DNA of 64,000 nt from contig CM066322.1 in assembly GCA_033807775.1 (NCBI GenBank), forward strand, positions 20,387,001-20,451,000, in the 5' to 3' direction. The notes under the pieces were generated by a model. It was not told where the DNA came from. It saw only the letters and a program-made list of their open reading frames with translations, and did no database searches. A program made the translations under genes and the position numbers. This document shows positions 11,938 through 22,458 of this stretch, in pieces; within the stretch, counting starts at the first letter, position 1; every line of letters begins with the position of its first letter. The stretch comes from Saussurea involucrata. Its lineage: Eukaryota > Streptophyta > Magnoliopsida > Asterales > Asteraceae.

Positions 11938-12419
11938 TAAAAATAATTACCACCGCTTTGTGCGTTACCGACCACGGGGTCCTCCGAAACGTCAACCCAC
12001 GCCGACACTAACGCGAGTTCCTCGTCTCTTGTCCACGTTTGTTTGGCGGCTTTCTTTGGTCTCGGATTTGATGGTTCCGGGTTAGATTGTTGTGTCGGGA
12101 TAGATTGTGGTGTGTTCGGGGTAGAAGGTTGGGTTTCCGGAACAATGTCGTCGTCGAGATTGAAGTTGGCCGGAGTAAAACCTTGTTCAATCAACCCGGG
12201 ACGTGTAAATTGGTAAGGAATTTGTTGGTGAAATTGTTGGGGAAATTGTTGCGGATATTGTGGCGGATTTTGTTGCGACCATTGTGGCGGAATTTGTTGC
12301 GAAAATTGCGGATGATAACCTTGTTGTGTAAACGCTTGGAAACCAAGCTCTTGATCTTCTTGCGATTGTGGTGTATTCGGTCGGTTACGACGGGATGTAG
12401 GTGTTCTGTTTGGATTCAT
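11438..12419 (-). pseudogene. Harbinger ORF1-like SANT/Myb, NAM-associated-like protein (one intron, frameshifted)
   Basis: ORF1 proteins of plant PIF/Harbinger elements bind DNA and help bring the transposase to the ends. Exon 1 (12419-11951) begins MNPNRTPTSRR, has a Gln/Pro-rich stretch and then the SANT-like start WTRDEELALVSAWVDVSED. A GT-AG intron (11950-11864) is inferred and is filled by a trinucleotide microsatellite. Exon 2 (11863 down) continues with NFWGRIGHVF and the conserved Leu/Asn-rich helix (LNRKFNDLNKRV). The reading frame then shifts near 11690. The final Lys/Glu-rich coiled segment, ending at 11438, lies in another frame. It is probably inactive. Confidence 0.75.
11887..11932. 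repeat. (ATA)n microsatellite in the ORF1 intron
   Basis: About 15 repeats of AAT lie within the predicted intron of the Harbinger ORF1 gene. Read through in frame, they would give a poly-Tyr tail, which supports treating the stretch as intronic. Confidence 0.9.
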
Positions 12420-12750
12420 GATGAGAGAGGTGTGTAAAATAAGAGGTTGAGAGAATTTGAGAGAGTTTGAGAGGTGTGTAAAATAAGAGGTTGAGAGAAT
12501 TTGAGAGAGTTTGAGAGGTGTGAGAAATAAGAGGTTGAGGGTTAAATATATAGGTGAGAAAAATAGAGCCGTTCAACGGCTATTTTATTAAAAATTGAAT
12601 AAATTTTTTTTTTTTAATAATCCTCGGGATGGATCGGGATCCCATCCCCGAAAACCATCCCGCCCCGCATGCCATCCCGAGCCGTAGCCCAACCCCGCTC
12701 CTTCCCCGCTGCCACCTCACCCATCCCGAGCCCCGCTACCGAAGGCCTTA

Positions 12751-13620
12751 GGCCATCAGTACCCCAGGAAGGCATCTTTCAAAGATTCCATGTCCACATC
12801 AGCTTTTCTCCCATCCCTCACTCGATCCCTAACGATCCCTAAACACTCGTACCCCATTCCCTCAAACCCTTTTGCCACCTCATTTATTTTAATTCTTTTA
12901 TTTATACATTTAATTATTTAACAAAATAAAAATATTTATATATTTTTTAATAAATAAAAATAAGATAAATAATAAAAATTAAAATTCATATCATTCATTA
13001 AAAATAAAAATTACAAAATAAATTTAAAAATCTACTCGTCGTCATTGTTGGGAACTTGGATACGCCAAATATGTTCGACCAAATCCGACCGAAGGTTATT
13101 ATGAGTGTCCCGGTTTATGACTTCTTGAACATTTGCCGCGCGTTGTGTCTCACTGATTTGGCTTTCGATATCTACGGATGATGATGATGCGGTTGGTGAA
13201 CCGGGTTGTGGCGAATCCACATTGTTTAAAATATAGAGGTTGAGAGAATTTGAGAGAGTTTGAGAGGTGTGAGAAATAAGAGGTTGAGAGAATTTGAGAG
13301 GTGTGAAAAATAAGAGGTTGAGAGGTGTGAAAAATGAGAGGTGTGAGAAATAAGAGGTTGAGAGGTGTGAGAAATAAGAGGTTGAGTGTTAAATATATAG
13401 TAGGATTAAATTGAGAAAAATATTTTTTTTTTAGTAATAGAGCCGTTCAACGGCATGAATTTTAAAAAAATTAATTAATTTTTTTTAAAAAGCCTTCGGG
13501 ATGGATCGGGATCCCATCCCCGAATTCCATCCCTTCCCGCAACCATTCCCCGAGCCGTAGCCCATCCCCGCAACCCCGCTGGCCATCCCGAGCCCCATCC
13601 CGCTTGGGGTACGGATGGCC
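12751..13620 (-). mobile_element. PIF/Harbinger internal-deletion derivative
   Basis: It starts GGCCATCAGTACCCC right after the TTA shared with the previous element. It ends GGGGTACGGATGGCC at 13620, followed by TTA (13621-13623). The interior shares the AT-rich block with the element at 11151-12747 but carries a transposase tail instead of ORF1. GAGGTTGAGAG-type short repeats lie at 13236-13385. Confidence 0.8.
13032..13220 (-). pseudogene. Harbinger transposase C-terminal fragment
   Basis: A 62-codon frame opens MDSPQPGSPTASSSS and ends with NLRSDLVEHIWRIQ. This closely resembles the last helix of plant Harbinger (ALP1-like, DDE_4) transposases, which typically read LxxDLIEHIW. The catalytic domain is absent. 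The start may have been created by the internal deletion that fused an ORF1-like beginning to the transposase end. Confidence 0.55.
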
Positions 13621-13623
13621 TTA

Positions 13624-13880
13624 GGACATTTACTAAACGTTTACCCATTAGTCACATTAACTTATCGGATAAATATGGCAAAAACGTATAAGAGCTAAGG
13701 TAAGGGCCGAGAGTTTTACCCGATAAGTGAGGTGAAAACTCTTACCATGGTTAGCGCTTACCAGAAAAATTGTTGAATACGTATCATTTTGGTGGACCAA
13801 CATCTTATCCGATAAGTAAACGATAGTGTTGAATTTTACCGATAAGTGCTTACATGGGTAAACGTTTGGTAAACGACCCC
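13624..13880. mobile_element. Short MITE with TTA target site
   Basis: The left end is GGACATTTACTAAACGTTTACCCA and the right end inverts to GGGGTCGTTTACCAAACGTTTACCCA, so the inverted repeats are about 25 bp. The flanks are TTA (13621-13623, shared with the previous element) and TTA (13881-13883). It is 257 bp and non-coding. Confidence 0.7.
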
Positions 13881-14283
13881 TTAGATTAATCGGTTGATGT
13901 TGTGGTTTCTATAATCTAGTCCAAATGGTCGTCCGATCATTAGCTAACAACAACGCTTATCCATCATGCAATTGATAGTTGAGTTTAGGTGCGTATCTAA
14001 ACTTGATTAACCGGTTAAGTGTTATGTATAGAGCTTCTCATGCTAACTACTTTATGGATAAGTAGGATGTTGGTGCATATAAACACTCCTAACTATTTTG
14101 ATTAACAATAACTAATCGAGTTATCACCTAACTTATTAGTCATCGGCAAGTTAATCAGCCATAAGCTAGCTTATTACTTATTAGTCATCAACAAGTTTAT
14201 TTATTAGTCATCAACTGGTTTGCCGAACATAGCTTTAAGCCTTTAACCATTTGGGTTGTATTGCACTTTAATTGCTTAAACCT

Positions 14284-14460
14284 TAGGGGGGTGTAGTGAA
14301 AAATCTCATCTACGTACTCTTGGGTTCAAATCCAGACGTTGTCAAAGCCTTTGTGGCTATGAAGGTTCAACTGCGATTAATCCGGTTCATTCGTGGTCGC
14401 TCGGAGATTAGTCGATTCACGTAAGCTGTCCCTAGAAACCCACGATCACCAAAAAAAATC
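14284..14460 (+). mobile_element. Possible tRNA-derived SINE
   Basis: A Pol III B-box-like word, GGGTTCAAATCC, is at about 14323. An A-box-like GTGTAGTGAAAAATC lies about 30 bases upstream, and the sequence ends in an A-run at 14450-14457. This is the layout of plant SINEs. I could not find a clear target duplication, so it is only a candidate. 13884-14283 shows nothing else. Confidence 0.45.
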
Positions 14461-14711
14461 ATTATTATAACATAACTTATTATAATCAAATCCTATCGAA
14501 CTTTTTACAAGTTATTTATTAAAAATAATTAATGATAAAAACATATATTTGTATTTCAATTAATGTTCAAAATTTCACAATCACAAGTTCACAACTAGAA
14601 AATTAATAATTTCATTGCATCGATCATATGCACTAATTCTATAATCATGGTGTAATTAGCATTTAACATATTACAAGCCTTAAACTCAGGCAAAGATCGA
14701 AACTTAATTAA

Positions 14712-15326
14712 TTAGATGACCACCATGGACATGGGATCTCTGTCGTACCCACCACTGCATCCCAGAACGTCCACCAACCGCCACCAACCCTTTTTCCCAC
14801 TTCTCTTCTCCTCATCAACCAATTGGACGAGTGTATGATCACTCTGTCGCCGGAGTTGCCGGATCTTGATGTCACTCATATCCATTTTAGTCTGAAACTT
14901 GCCTGATCCAAACCCAAACAGAAACACCTTCCACCTTGACTTGCATGGAGATGATGCCACTGATCTGTTTGGCAATGACTTTGACCTCGAAGTGCTTGGA
15001 GCACTGGAACCAGTTTTGAAGCGCATGTATCTAAATGAATCAGAATTTGACCGGAATTGGGGTTGACCTAGCATCTTATCTCCGGCGATGGATTGTTTGG
15101 AAGAAACTAGCTTTCCACAGAAAATAATGTTTTCAGGTGAAGTATTATCACGAGTATTCCATTCTTCACTGAAAAACCCTAAGAAATCTTGATCAAATGA
15201 AGATGAGGAGGAGGAGGAGGAGTTTTGATTTTCTGTAGAATTTTCTTGTGAAAGGATGGTATCATCTTTGATATGAAGGTTAGAGAGAGAAAGGGTATTT
15301 TCTTCATCATGAATATGAGCTTCCAT
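14712..15326 (-). CDS. Uncharacterised plant protein, paralog 1 of the local family
   Basis: A 204-residue single-exon protein. Blocks shared with its paralogs: acidic N-terminus with NTLSLSNL (about 10-17), a Ser run (about 36-43), DFLGFFSEEW (about 47-56), ENIIFCGKLVS (about 64-75), RSNSDSFRYMRFK (about 92-104), SRSKSLPNRS (about 112-121), KSRWKVFLFGFGSGKF (about 128-143), MSDIKIRQLRRQ (about 148-160) and WWRLVDVLGCSGGYDRD near the C-terminus. There is no signal peptide or membrane segment. The acidic start, a GK-containing hydrophobic motif, a Ser/Arg linker and a basic tail loosely recall plant membrane-associated kinase regulator-like proteins. That is an analogy, not an assignment. The ATG at 15326 starts the first conserved block. 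A TA-rich TATA region lies about 60 bp upstream. The function is unknown. Confidence 0.85.
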   Translation of the reverse strand: MEAHIHDEENTLSLSNLHIKDDTILSQENSTENQNSSSSSSSSFDQDFLGFFSEEWNTRDNTSPENIIFCGKLVSSKQSIAGDKMLGQPQFRSNSDSFRYMRFKTGSSAPSTSRSKSLPNRSVASSPCKSRWKVFLFGFGSGKFQTKMDMSDIKIRQLRRQSDHTLVQLVDEEKRSGKKGWWRLVDVLGCSGGYDRDPMSMVVI

Positions 15327-15381
15327 GGATTTGGGTGTTAATTGATCAAGTTTCTTGAAGAATTGTGTGGTATGATATGTG

Positions 15382-15402
15382 AATATATATATATATATAT
15401 AT
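15382..15402 (-). promoter_or_regulatory. TA tract / TATA region of paralog 1
   Basis: An alternating TA run lies 56-76 bp upstream of the ATG at 15326. It sits at the same distance as the TATA box of the paralog at 19961, so it may serve as the core promoter. Confidence 0.45.
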
Positions 15403-15576
15403 TAGCAATTGAAGAAGAATATTTAAATGTTTTACTAAAAGGGAGGAAAATGTTTGTTGGGGGTGACAAGTGTGACCATTTTTGCTTGGTCTTTACTGCC
15501 TACTAGAAGGTCAACATCAATAATCAATTGGTTATATATATATATATACTTGTACACGAACCTATCTTTATAGAGC

Positions 15577-16003
15577 AAACTATAAATTTGGTCCACGTGC
15601 TTTGTCAAAAATCACATTATTCATCTTTGTAGTTTTAAAATTACAAGATAGTCATCGTAATTTGTAAAAACCTTCAAATTTAGTCTCTATATTTAGTAAC
15701 CGCTAAAAAAATTCGTTAAACAGGATCAGTCTCGTTCTTTTATTGATATTTTGTTTTTTACCAATTAAAATCAATTTTATGATTTTGGTCCCGTTGTTTT
15801 TTAATTGAGTAAAACACAAAAAATTGATAAAAAAAACGAAGAAGAAGCAAAATGTCATTCATTTGATGAATTTTTGTAATAATCATTAGTGAGAGAGACT
15901 AAATCCGAATAATTTTACAAACCAGAATGGCTATCTTATATATTCAAGACTGTAGGGACAAAAATTTCATATTTAACACACCATGGGGCCAAATTAGTAG
16001 TTT
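15577..16003. mobile_element. Non-autonomous element with about 95-bp imperfect inverted repeats
   Basis: The left arm (AAACTATAAATTTGGTCC onward) matches the inverted right end (AAACTACTAATTTGGCCCC) over roughly 95 bases, including a shared AAGATAGTCAT/AAGATAGCCAT word. Long inverted repeats suggest a Mutator-like derivative, but no 9-bp duplication is visible. It is non-coding. Confidence 0.6.
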
Positions 16004-17284
16004 ACTTTCAATCAAATTAGTAGTACACCACTAAGAATTGAATATGATCCTCCTCACTTGTTAAATAATTAATTAAACCATTAATCAATTTCTTGGTGAT
16101 CACTTGGAGGAAAAGAAATTGAGTTGAAGAGTTCATAGCCTCGTTAATTGGTCATGCATTACATCACCATCATTATGAATTTAATATCATTTTTTGTTTT
16201 AACATTTTCTTTTAGTATACAGTTTTCATAAATATCTCAATCAAATTGATTTTTTTCTAATACTTGAAGCATCTCCGGTGTCGTCCCTGGTAGGGCGGGT
16301 CGGGCGCATGCCCAAGGCCCAAAAAAATAGGGTCCCAATTTTTAGTATACTATATAGTAGTAGTTCAAAAACATAGTATATAATAGGAACAAAAAAAAAT
16401 GCATTATATGAAGGGCTCAAATATGTATTGATTAATTACATTGGACAAGAAAAATTGTAAAGAGTTAATTCGTCTTTCATTTTATAATGTTGCTTATTGT
16501 TTCTCTAATTTTTTTTATCTAGTACTAATATATAAAACTATGTTGTCTAGAAATCTTGATATATACTCCATTATTCATCTTTCACATACTCTTTTGATTA
16601 TTCCATCCATATGAATTCTATTTTTTTTCTTAGAATATAGTACATTTCTTGTTATCTACTAATAAAACCCATACCTTTCAGAAAAAAAATTTACCAACTA
16701 TATAAGACGATCCGATCCAACTTATATCTATATTTAGGATTTCAAAACCATCTTTTTTTCATACGACTCTTCATTACTAATTAATATTGAGTCCATGAAT
16801 CTTAAGTACTCTCCTATCTCTAAAACAAGAATAAGATCTTAACGTATAGCCAACATGGACTTTTGATTCTAAGATTGATGGTTCTTAAAAAGTTTGTATT
16901 AACCCTGAAAGTTTAAAATGGTGATAGAAAATATTAACATGAGGTGACATGAAAACTCAACTCAAATGATGTCAACATAGTGACCTCAAATGATGTCAAT
17001 CTATATATTAAAGGTATATCATAAGATGCTTTTAACGGTGGAACGAATTGATGATATTATGTAAATATGATATGATAGATAATATTAACTTTGAAATAAC
17101 TATTGACTGAATTTTCACTAGGAATATTCGGAAAAAGTGTTTTATATGAATAATTAGTATTTCTCGAATTCAAAGTTATCTATAGTGATATAAACAATAT
17201 ATATTGAAAATAATTTTGTAGTTATCGAGGGACCCTTTTTACATCTTACCCAAAACGTAGAAAAATTCAGGAACGACCTGTGTT
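16004..17284. other. AT-rich intergenic stretch, nothing coding
   Basis: Near 16295-16335 there is a GGGCGGGTCGGGCGCATGCCC stretch. A loosely matching GGGCCC/GCCCAGGGCC stretch lies near 18058-18090. The pair could be the degraded ends of one old element spanning 16.3-18.1 kb. I find no protein between them. Confidence 0.35.
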
Positions 17285-17655
17285 ATTATTGATGCTTTTG
17301 CATTAAAAATGCTCGAAGAAGTTTTTTTGTATGACTTTGATGCTATTATTTAGACCTGGCAAACGTGTCGTGTCGGGTTCAAATTTAAACGGGTTGAGAG
17401 TGCCTAACCCTAACCCGACCCGTTTAATAAACGGGTCAGAAAATCCCAACCCTAACCCGACCCGCCTAACCCGCCATGACCCGCCTAACCCGTTTAACAT
17501 TTGAAAAACTAAAAATTAAATATCGAAAATTCAAACAAAAAAAAATACAATTCCAAATTCAAATGAAAGCATTAGAAATCTAAATTTTATAGTTCAAACT
17601 TATAAGTTCTATCCAAATCCAAAACATTAAAAATCCAAAACATTAAAAAGAAAAC

Positions 17656-17701
<46 letters not shown>

Positions 17702-17990
17702 ACGGGTTATTCGGGTCATTATCGAGTTGAAATTTTTGACCCTGACTTTACCCATTTAATTTTCGTGTCGTGTCAACCCGTTTACTTAAACGAGTTGAAA
17801 TGTATTACCCAAACCCGTTTCTTTCGTGTCGGGTTAGCGTGTCGGGTCAGTTTTTGCCAGGTCTACTATTATTGATGATTTTGCATTCAAAAATGCTCGA
17901 AGAAGTTGTTTTGTATGACTTTGATGTTATTATTGATGATTTTGCATCTAAAAATGATCGAAGAAGTTGTTTTGTATGAATTATTAGTAT
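17285..17990. repeat. Minisatellite, about 62-bp unit, three copies, split by a hAT element
   Basis: The unit contains TTTTGCATTNAAAATGCTCGAAGAAGTTxTTTTGTATGACTTTGATG in substance. Copies lie at about 17287-17350, 17869-17931 and 17932-17985. The first and second are separated by the hAT-like insertion at 17351-17865. Confidence 0.75.
17351..17865. mobile_element. Non-autonomous hAT-like element with exact 8-bp TSD
   Basis: The ends are TAGACCTGGCAAA and TTTGCCAGGTCTA. The flanks are CTATTATT on both sides (17343-17350 and 17866-17873). The inside is rich in AACCCG/CGGGTT words and includes a (TA)n run at 17658-17696. It has no coding capacity. Confidence 0.88.
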
Positions 17991-18652
17991 TTATTGTATG
18001 AAAGTTTGTTTTTAATAATAAAAAACATTTATTTGGGATTTCTTTTGGTACATATTGAGGGCCCAAAATTTATGAATTGCCCAGGGCCTAAAAAATATCA
18101 GAAACGGGTTTGAGCATCTCCAACAGTTTTTACATTTTGGAGAAAATGAAAAATATGGGGATATAATTTTGCTCTAACAGCTTCCCTGGCTAAATGTATC
18201 TCCAAAATAGAGAAAGTAAGTTTTTTTTTCAAATATGGAGATAACCCTAAAAATGATTACTAGATGAGAGCACCGATAGAAATCTTTGAAAAAAATAAAA
18301 AGAGAGAAAAATAATATTTTAACGGATGAATGAAATATTTTTTAATATTATAATCAAGAATGTTGGTTTCTCTGAAAAATCTGTTGGAAATAAATATAAT
18401 TTTTTTTGAAAACTTTGACTTTTGATTTAGAGAAATTATTCTCTTCCTAACGTCTTCCTGTGAAAAAGTAAAAACCAATATTTCACAGCCACAAAACCAT
18501 TTTTTGATTGGTTGCCAAAGTGTCTTCGTATGAAAATAAAAAGTATATTATGAATTTGGTACTGTTTTTTTGATATTTTATTTGTTTACCGTAGATTTGA
18601 TCATTGTGGTATTTTATTTTTTTATTGTCCTTTTTATTTTTTGGATCAATTA

Positions 18653-19029
18653 GGGTGCGTTTGGTACACTGGACAGGACAGAGTACAGAGATCAATGTTC
18701 TATTTTTGTCAGAACTTTTATGTGGAACAGACAGGAACAAAGTGAAACAAGCTGGAACATGCCTGTTCCACCCCCACTCCATGGAACAAGGTGGAACAGA
18801 CTTATGTTTACCAGTATAACCTCAAAATAAAATCAAATTGTCTTCTAAAACATCAAATACACGTTATATTTTATATTTTATTCATTCTTTAAATTTTATT
18901 TATTTGTATTTTGTCTAATGTTATTTGTTATGTTCTGTCCAGTTCTGTTTACCAAACATTGAACAACTGTTTTGTCCTATCTTGTCCCGTCCCGTTCTGT
19001 TCTATCATGTCTGCGTACCAAACGCACCC
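18653..19029. mobile_element. Tourist-like MITE (PIF/Harbinger type) with TTA TSD
   Basis: Perfect inverted ends GGGTGCGTTTGGTAC / GTACCAAACGCACCC are flanked by TTA on both sides (18650-18652 and 19030-19032). The duplicated copy of this locus at about 54706-54722 lacks the insertion, so the element arrived after the duplication or was absent from that copy. It is 377 bp and non-coding. Confidence 0.85.
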
Positions 19030-19331
19030 TTATAGTCGAAGAAGATCCACACAAATAAAATACACAGTGATATTTTTCATACATGATCCTTTTTCTATCC
19101 TAGATTTAGCATATTTACAAATACAAAAGTTCATTTGCACTTTCTTAAATAAATAAAAATAACCATTTAAAATCAAAATTTTAAGAAATCACGGATTAAT
19201 GGCATGCATATTATAACCTCAAAACCGCATGTCTAATTTCCTAAAACACTAGAATTTTAACTACATTACATCTACATTCTACTATACGAATTGAACTCAC
19301 ACATTGATCACACTATTAAAGTCAGGCTAAT

Positions 19332-19961
19332 TTAAACGCCCACCGGTCTCTCTCTCTCGTATCCTCCACCACATCCCAAAACATCAACAAACCGCCACCA
19401 CCCTTTGTTCCCAATTGTCGGGTCCTCCTTGCCACCATTAACCGACGGTGGCCCCATTGTATTCTGTCGCCGCATTTGCCTGCTCTTGATGTCACTTACA
19501 TCAATCTTACTCGGAAACTTGCTTGATCCAGACCCAAACATAAACACCAGCAATCTTGACTTGCATATTGAAGATGATGATGGCGATCTGTTTGGCAATG
19601 ACTTTGACCTCGAAGTACTCTTCTTCGAAGCAGTTTTCAACCGCATATACCTAAAAGAATCAGAATTTGATCGAAATTGAGGGTTTATTTGTCTCTTAGT
19701 TTCTTGCTTCCTCATGTGATCTCCGAACCCAGAAACCATCTTTCCACAGAAAATGATGCTTTCAGATGAATTAGTATTCCGAACCCATTCTTCGGTGAAA
19801 AACCCTAAGAAATCTTGTTCGGATGAAGAAGACGATGATGATGAATTTGATTTAGAAGAAATGTGATCTTCTTCTAAGCCGATCGTATGGTCTTCAATGA
19901 GAAGGTCACGTAGAGAAAGTGTGTCCTCTGCGTCATCGATATAATCTTGCATGGTGTTCAT
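19332..19961 (-). CDS. Uncharacterised plant protein, paralog 2 of the local family
   Basis: A 209-residue single-exon protein. It has DTLSLRDLLIEDHTIGLEED (about 13-32), a Ser run (about 39-46), DFLGFFTEEW (about 50-59), ESIIFCGKMVSGFGDH (about 66-81), RSNSDSFRYMRLK (about 96-108), SRSKSLPNRS (about 115-124), KSRLLVFMFGSGSSKF (about 132-147), VSDIKSRQMRRQ (about 152-163) and KGWWRFVDVLGCGGGYERE near the end. It is intact, unlike its duplicate at 58298-58928. The ATG at 19961 is followed by a second Met at codon 4. A TATATATA box sits 60 bp upstream of the ATG. No targeting signal is visible. The role is unknown. The Ser/Arg-rich middle could be a phosphorylated linker, which is inference. 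Confidence 0.85.
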   Translation of the reverse strand: MNTMQDYIDDAEDTLSLRDLLIEDHTIGLEEDHISSKSNSSSSSSSSEQDFLGFFTEEWVRNTNSSESIIFCGKMVSGFGDHMRKQETKRQINPQFRSNSDSFRYMRLKTASKKSTSRSKSLPNRSPSSSSICKSRLLVFMFGSGSSKFPSKIDVSDIKSRQMRRQNTMGPPSVNGGKEDPTIGNKGWWRFVDVLGCGGGYERERPVGV

Positions 19962-20020
19962 GATATTTTCTTGAAGTTGTTTGGTATGTCTGTGAATGTT
20001 CTTAAAGATTATTATGCATG

Positions 20021-20028
20021 TATATATA
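20021..20028 (-). promoter_or_regulatory. TATA box of paralog 2
   Basis: TATATATA lies 60 bp before the ATG at 19961. The sequence and spacing are kept in the duplicated copy (58988-58995). Confidence 0.6.
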
Positions 20029-20258
20029 GGTCAATTAAAGTAATTAAAGTGTGTTATATTACTAGAAGGGAATTAAGGATGAAATTAATGTCAAAGAGTC
20101 GTTGATGATGCTGGGTGGGTTGGCAAAAAGTGACCATTTAATTTTGCGTGGTCTTGAGAGCTACTAGAAGGGCCATACATGGCCGCCACCGGAAAGCCGA
20201 AATGGACTGGACTGCAATTGACCATGAACCTACCCCTTCTTTTTTGTTTTGTTTCGAA

Positions 20259-20260
<2 letters not shown>

Positions 20261-20317
<57 letters not shown>
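20261..20317. repeat. (TA)n microsatellite
   Basis: About 28 TA dinucleotides lie roughly 300 bp upstream of paralog 2. Confidence 0.95.
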
Positions 20318-20319
<2 letters not shown>

Positions 20320-20764
20320 CCTAACATTAATTAGGCAACTAATTTCATATGATCACGTGAGATTTGTAATATTAATTACTTCATTAAATGATTTGATCGT
20401 TTTGTTTTGATAATTTGGTTCACCAAAAGAAAACACCACAATGTCATAATTCATAAACATAATTGTACACATTAATGTAATATAGACTTTTTAAAATGAC
20501 TGTTTTATGCTTTATACACGGGTTAGGAACCGCGTATAAAATCAGTGTTTGTGAAAGTTTCGGACTTTTATAAACGGTTCAACAACCGTTTAAAAAGTAA
20601 TATCACCTGTGTATAAAAGTCACCATCTTACACGGTTAATTTTTAGATGAAACCATTTAAAATGGTTCTGCTAACTATTTATATAAGTGTTTATCTTACA
20701 CGGTTTTTAGATGAAACCGTTTAAAAAAAAATCCTAGTAATCATTTAGAAAAGTGTCTCTATAA

Positions 20765-22458
20765 GGCTATGTTTGGCAAACTATCTGATAAGCTAGCTGA
20801 TGAAGAAGTCACGTTTGACAAAACTAGCTTATAAACATGTAAAATGATCAAAAATTGCATTAAAGAATTATCAATTACAATATTTAATTGGGAAATTAAT
20901 TAAAATACCAAAAGTTTGACTTTGACTTGCAGAAATACCCAAAATCTCGTTGGTTTTGCAAAAATACCCACTTTTTTCGCGATTGAATCCGTGATCGCGA
21001 ACCCAGAGGAATTGGCGCGGATGGGAGGCCACGATACTCACAAATTTCATTCATTTTGATTTCAAATCTACATTTCCATCCCCTATACTTATTTAGTTAA
21101 TTTACTTTATACCTTTTAGTTTTCTATTTTTTTCATTTTACATTTTTATTATATTAACACATATAATCGTATATTAACTAAAATACATTTTTATTATATT
21201 AAAACGTATTTTAGTTAATATACGATTATATGTGTTAATATAATAAAAGTGTAAAATGAAAAATAGAAAACTAAAATATATAAAATAAATTAACTAAATA
21301 AATATAAGGGTGTTAAGTATAACTTTTAAATAAAAAAATAAAAAATCGAGGATTTGAAAGTTACATTTAACACCCTTATACTTATTTAATTAATTTACTT
21401 TATACCTTTTAGTTTTTTATTTTTCATTTTACACTTTTATTATATTAACACATATAATCGTATATTAACTAAAATACGTTAAAAAAACTTTTTAATTTTA
21501 ACAAGTTACATCATTATAATCGTTTCGTCGATACCTTCGAAATGAGCCCAATATAGAATATTTTTTGATTTAATTGATTAAATCGTCAAATTATTTGGAT
21601 TATACGTCTCGCTGCATTGCAGCGGGTATATGACTAGTATATGTATATATATCGAACTCATTAACATATTTTAACGTAATTATGTATGTTAATGTGATAT
21701 GTTAAAACGTATTTTTTTTAACATATTTTAGTTAATATATGATTATTATGTTAATGTGATAAGAGTGTAAAACGAAAATTGAAAAAGTAAGGATGTACCA
21801 TAAATTAAATAATTAACTATAAGGGTATGAATTGTAAATATTAGAAATATTTTTATTTAGTATATATGATATATAATAAAATACTTAAATCCAAAAACCT
21901 TCAATATTGGGCTCATTTCGAAGGTATCGACGAGACGATTATAATGGTGTAACTTGTTAAAATTAAAACTTATTTTTTTTAACGTATTTTAGTTAATATA
22001 CGATTATATGTGTTAATACGATGAATGTGTAAAATTAAAATTAGAAAAGTAAAAGGTATAAAGTAAACTAAGTAAATAATTATAGGGGTATGAAATGTAA
22101 CTTTGAAATCAAAACATACCGAATTAGTGTGCATCGCCGCACAAAGTTCCCATCGCAGACTCCCAATCGCGGGCCAATTGCCCAGGTCCGCGATCGCGGG
22201 CCCATTCACGAGAAAATGAGGTATTTTTGCAAAACCAAAGAGATTTGGGCATTTTGGTAATCGATTTTTGAACTTGGGGCATTTTAATTAATTTCCCTAT
22301 ATATTAATAAATAATAATTAATATTAATAAGGGTAATATTGGAATATTCACAAAAGGCTACTGAAAAGCTACTACAAGTAGTGTTTTAAAAAAGTTAGCT
22401 TATGGACATCCAAACATGTACCCCGAAAAAAGGTAGTTTTTTTTTGCCAAACAATGCC
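20765..22458. mobile_element. MITE with TAA TSD, interrupted by a foldback element
   Basis: The ends are GGCTATGTTTGGCAAA and TTTGCCAAACAATGCC, flanked by TAA (20762-20764 and 22459-22461). The uninterrupted copy, 632 bp, is at 59200-59831. The element here is split by the insertion at 20890-22296. Confidence 0.75.
20890..22296. mobile_element. Foldback/Mutator-like non-autonomous element
   Basis: The ends are inverted over roughly 110 bp, from GGGAAATTAATTAAAAT at 20890 and the same read inverted from 22296. Inside are nested inverted repeats. One is centred near 21195 (arms about 21075-21195 and 21200-21325). A larger one has arms at about 21364-21560 and 21900-22095, sharing the TCGAAATGAGCCCAATAT word in opposite orientation. 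It is absent from the duplicate locus at 59.3 kb. No transposase is present. Confidence 0.7.

Larger units (their letters stand above)
11151..12747 (-). mobile_element. PIF/Harbinger element carrying only the SANT/Myb-like ORF1
   Basis: It is flanked by TTA on both sides (11148-11150 and 12748-12750), the target preference of PIF/Harbinger. Its inverted ends are GGCCATCAGTACCCC and, on the other strand, GGCCTTCGGTAGCGG. It encodes an ORF1-type protein on the minus strand and no transposase. The AT-rich block at 11270-11435 is almost identical to 12880-13022 in the neighbouring element. Confidence 0.8.

Noticed and set aside
13236..13400. Tandem GAGGTTGAGAG-like repeats as a regulatory array
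   Set aside because: They are short degenerate repeats within the subterminal part of a Harbinger derivative and also occur near 12430-12545 in its neighbour, so they belong to the element.
14712..15326. Naming the paralog family as membrane-associated kinase regulators
   Set aside because: The general layout is similar, but the diagnostic motifs of that family are not clearly present. No name is given.
18110..18200. MITE start suggested by GAGCATCTCCAACAG
   Set aside because: The word is typical of some MITEs, but no matching inverted end was found before the next element.
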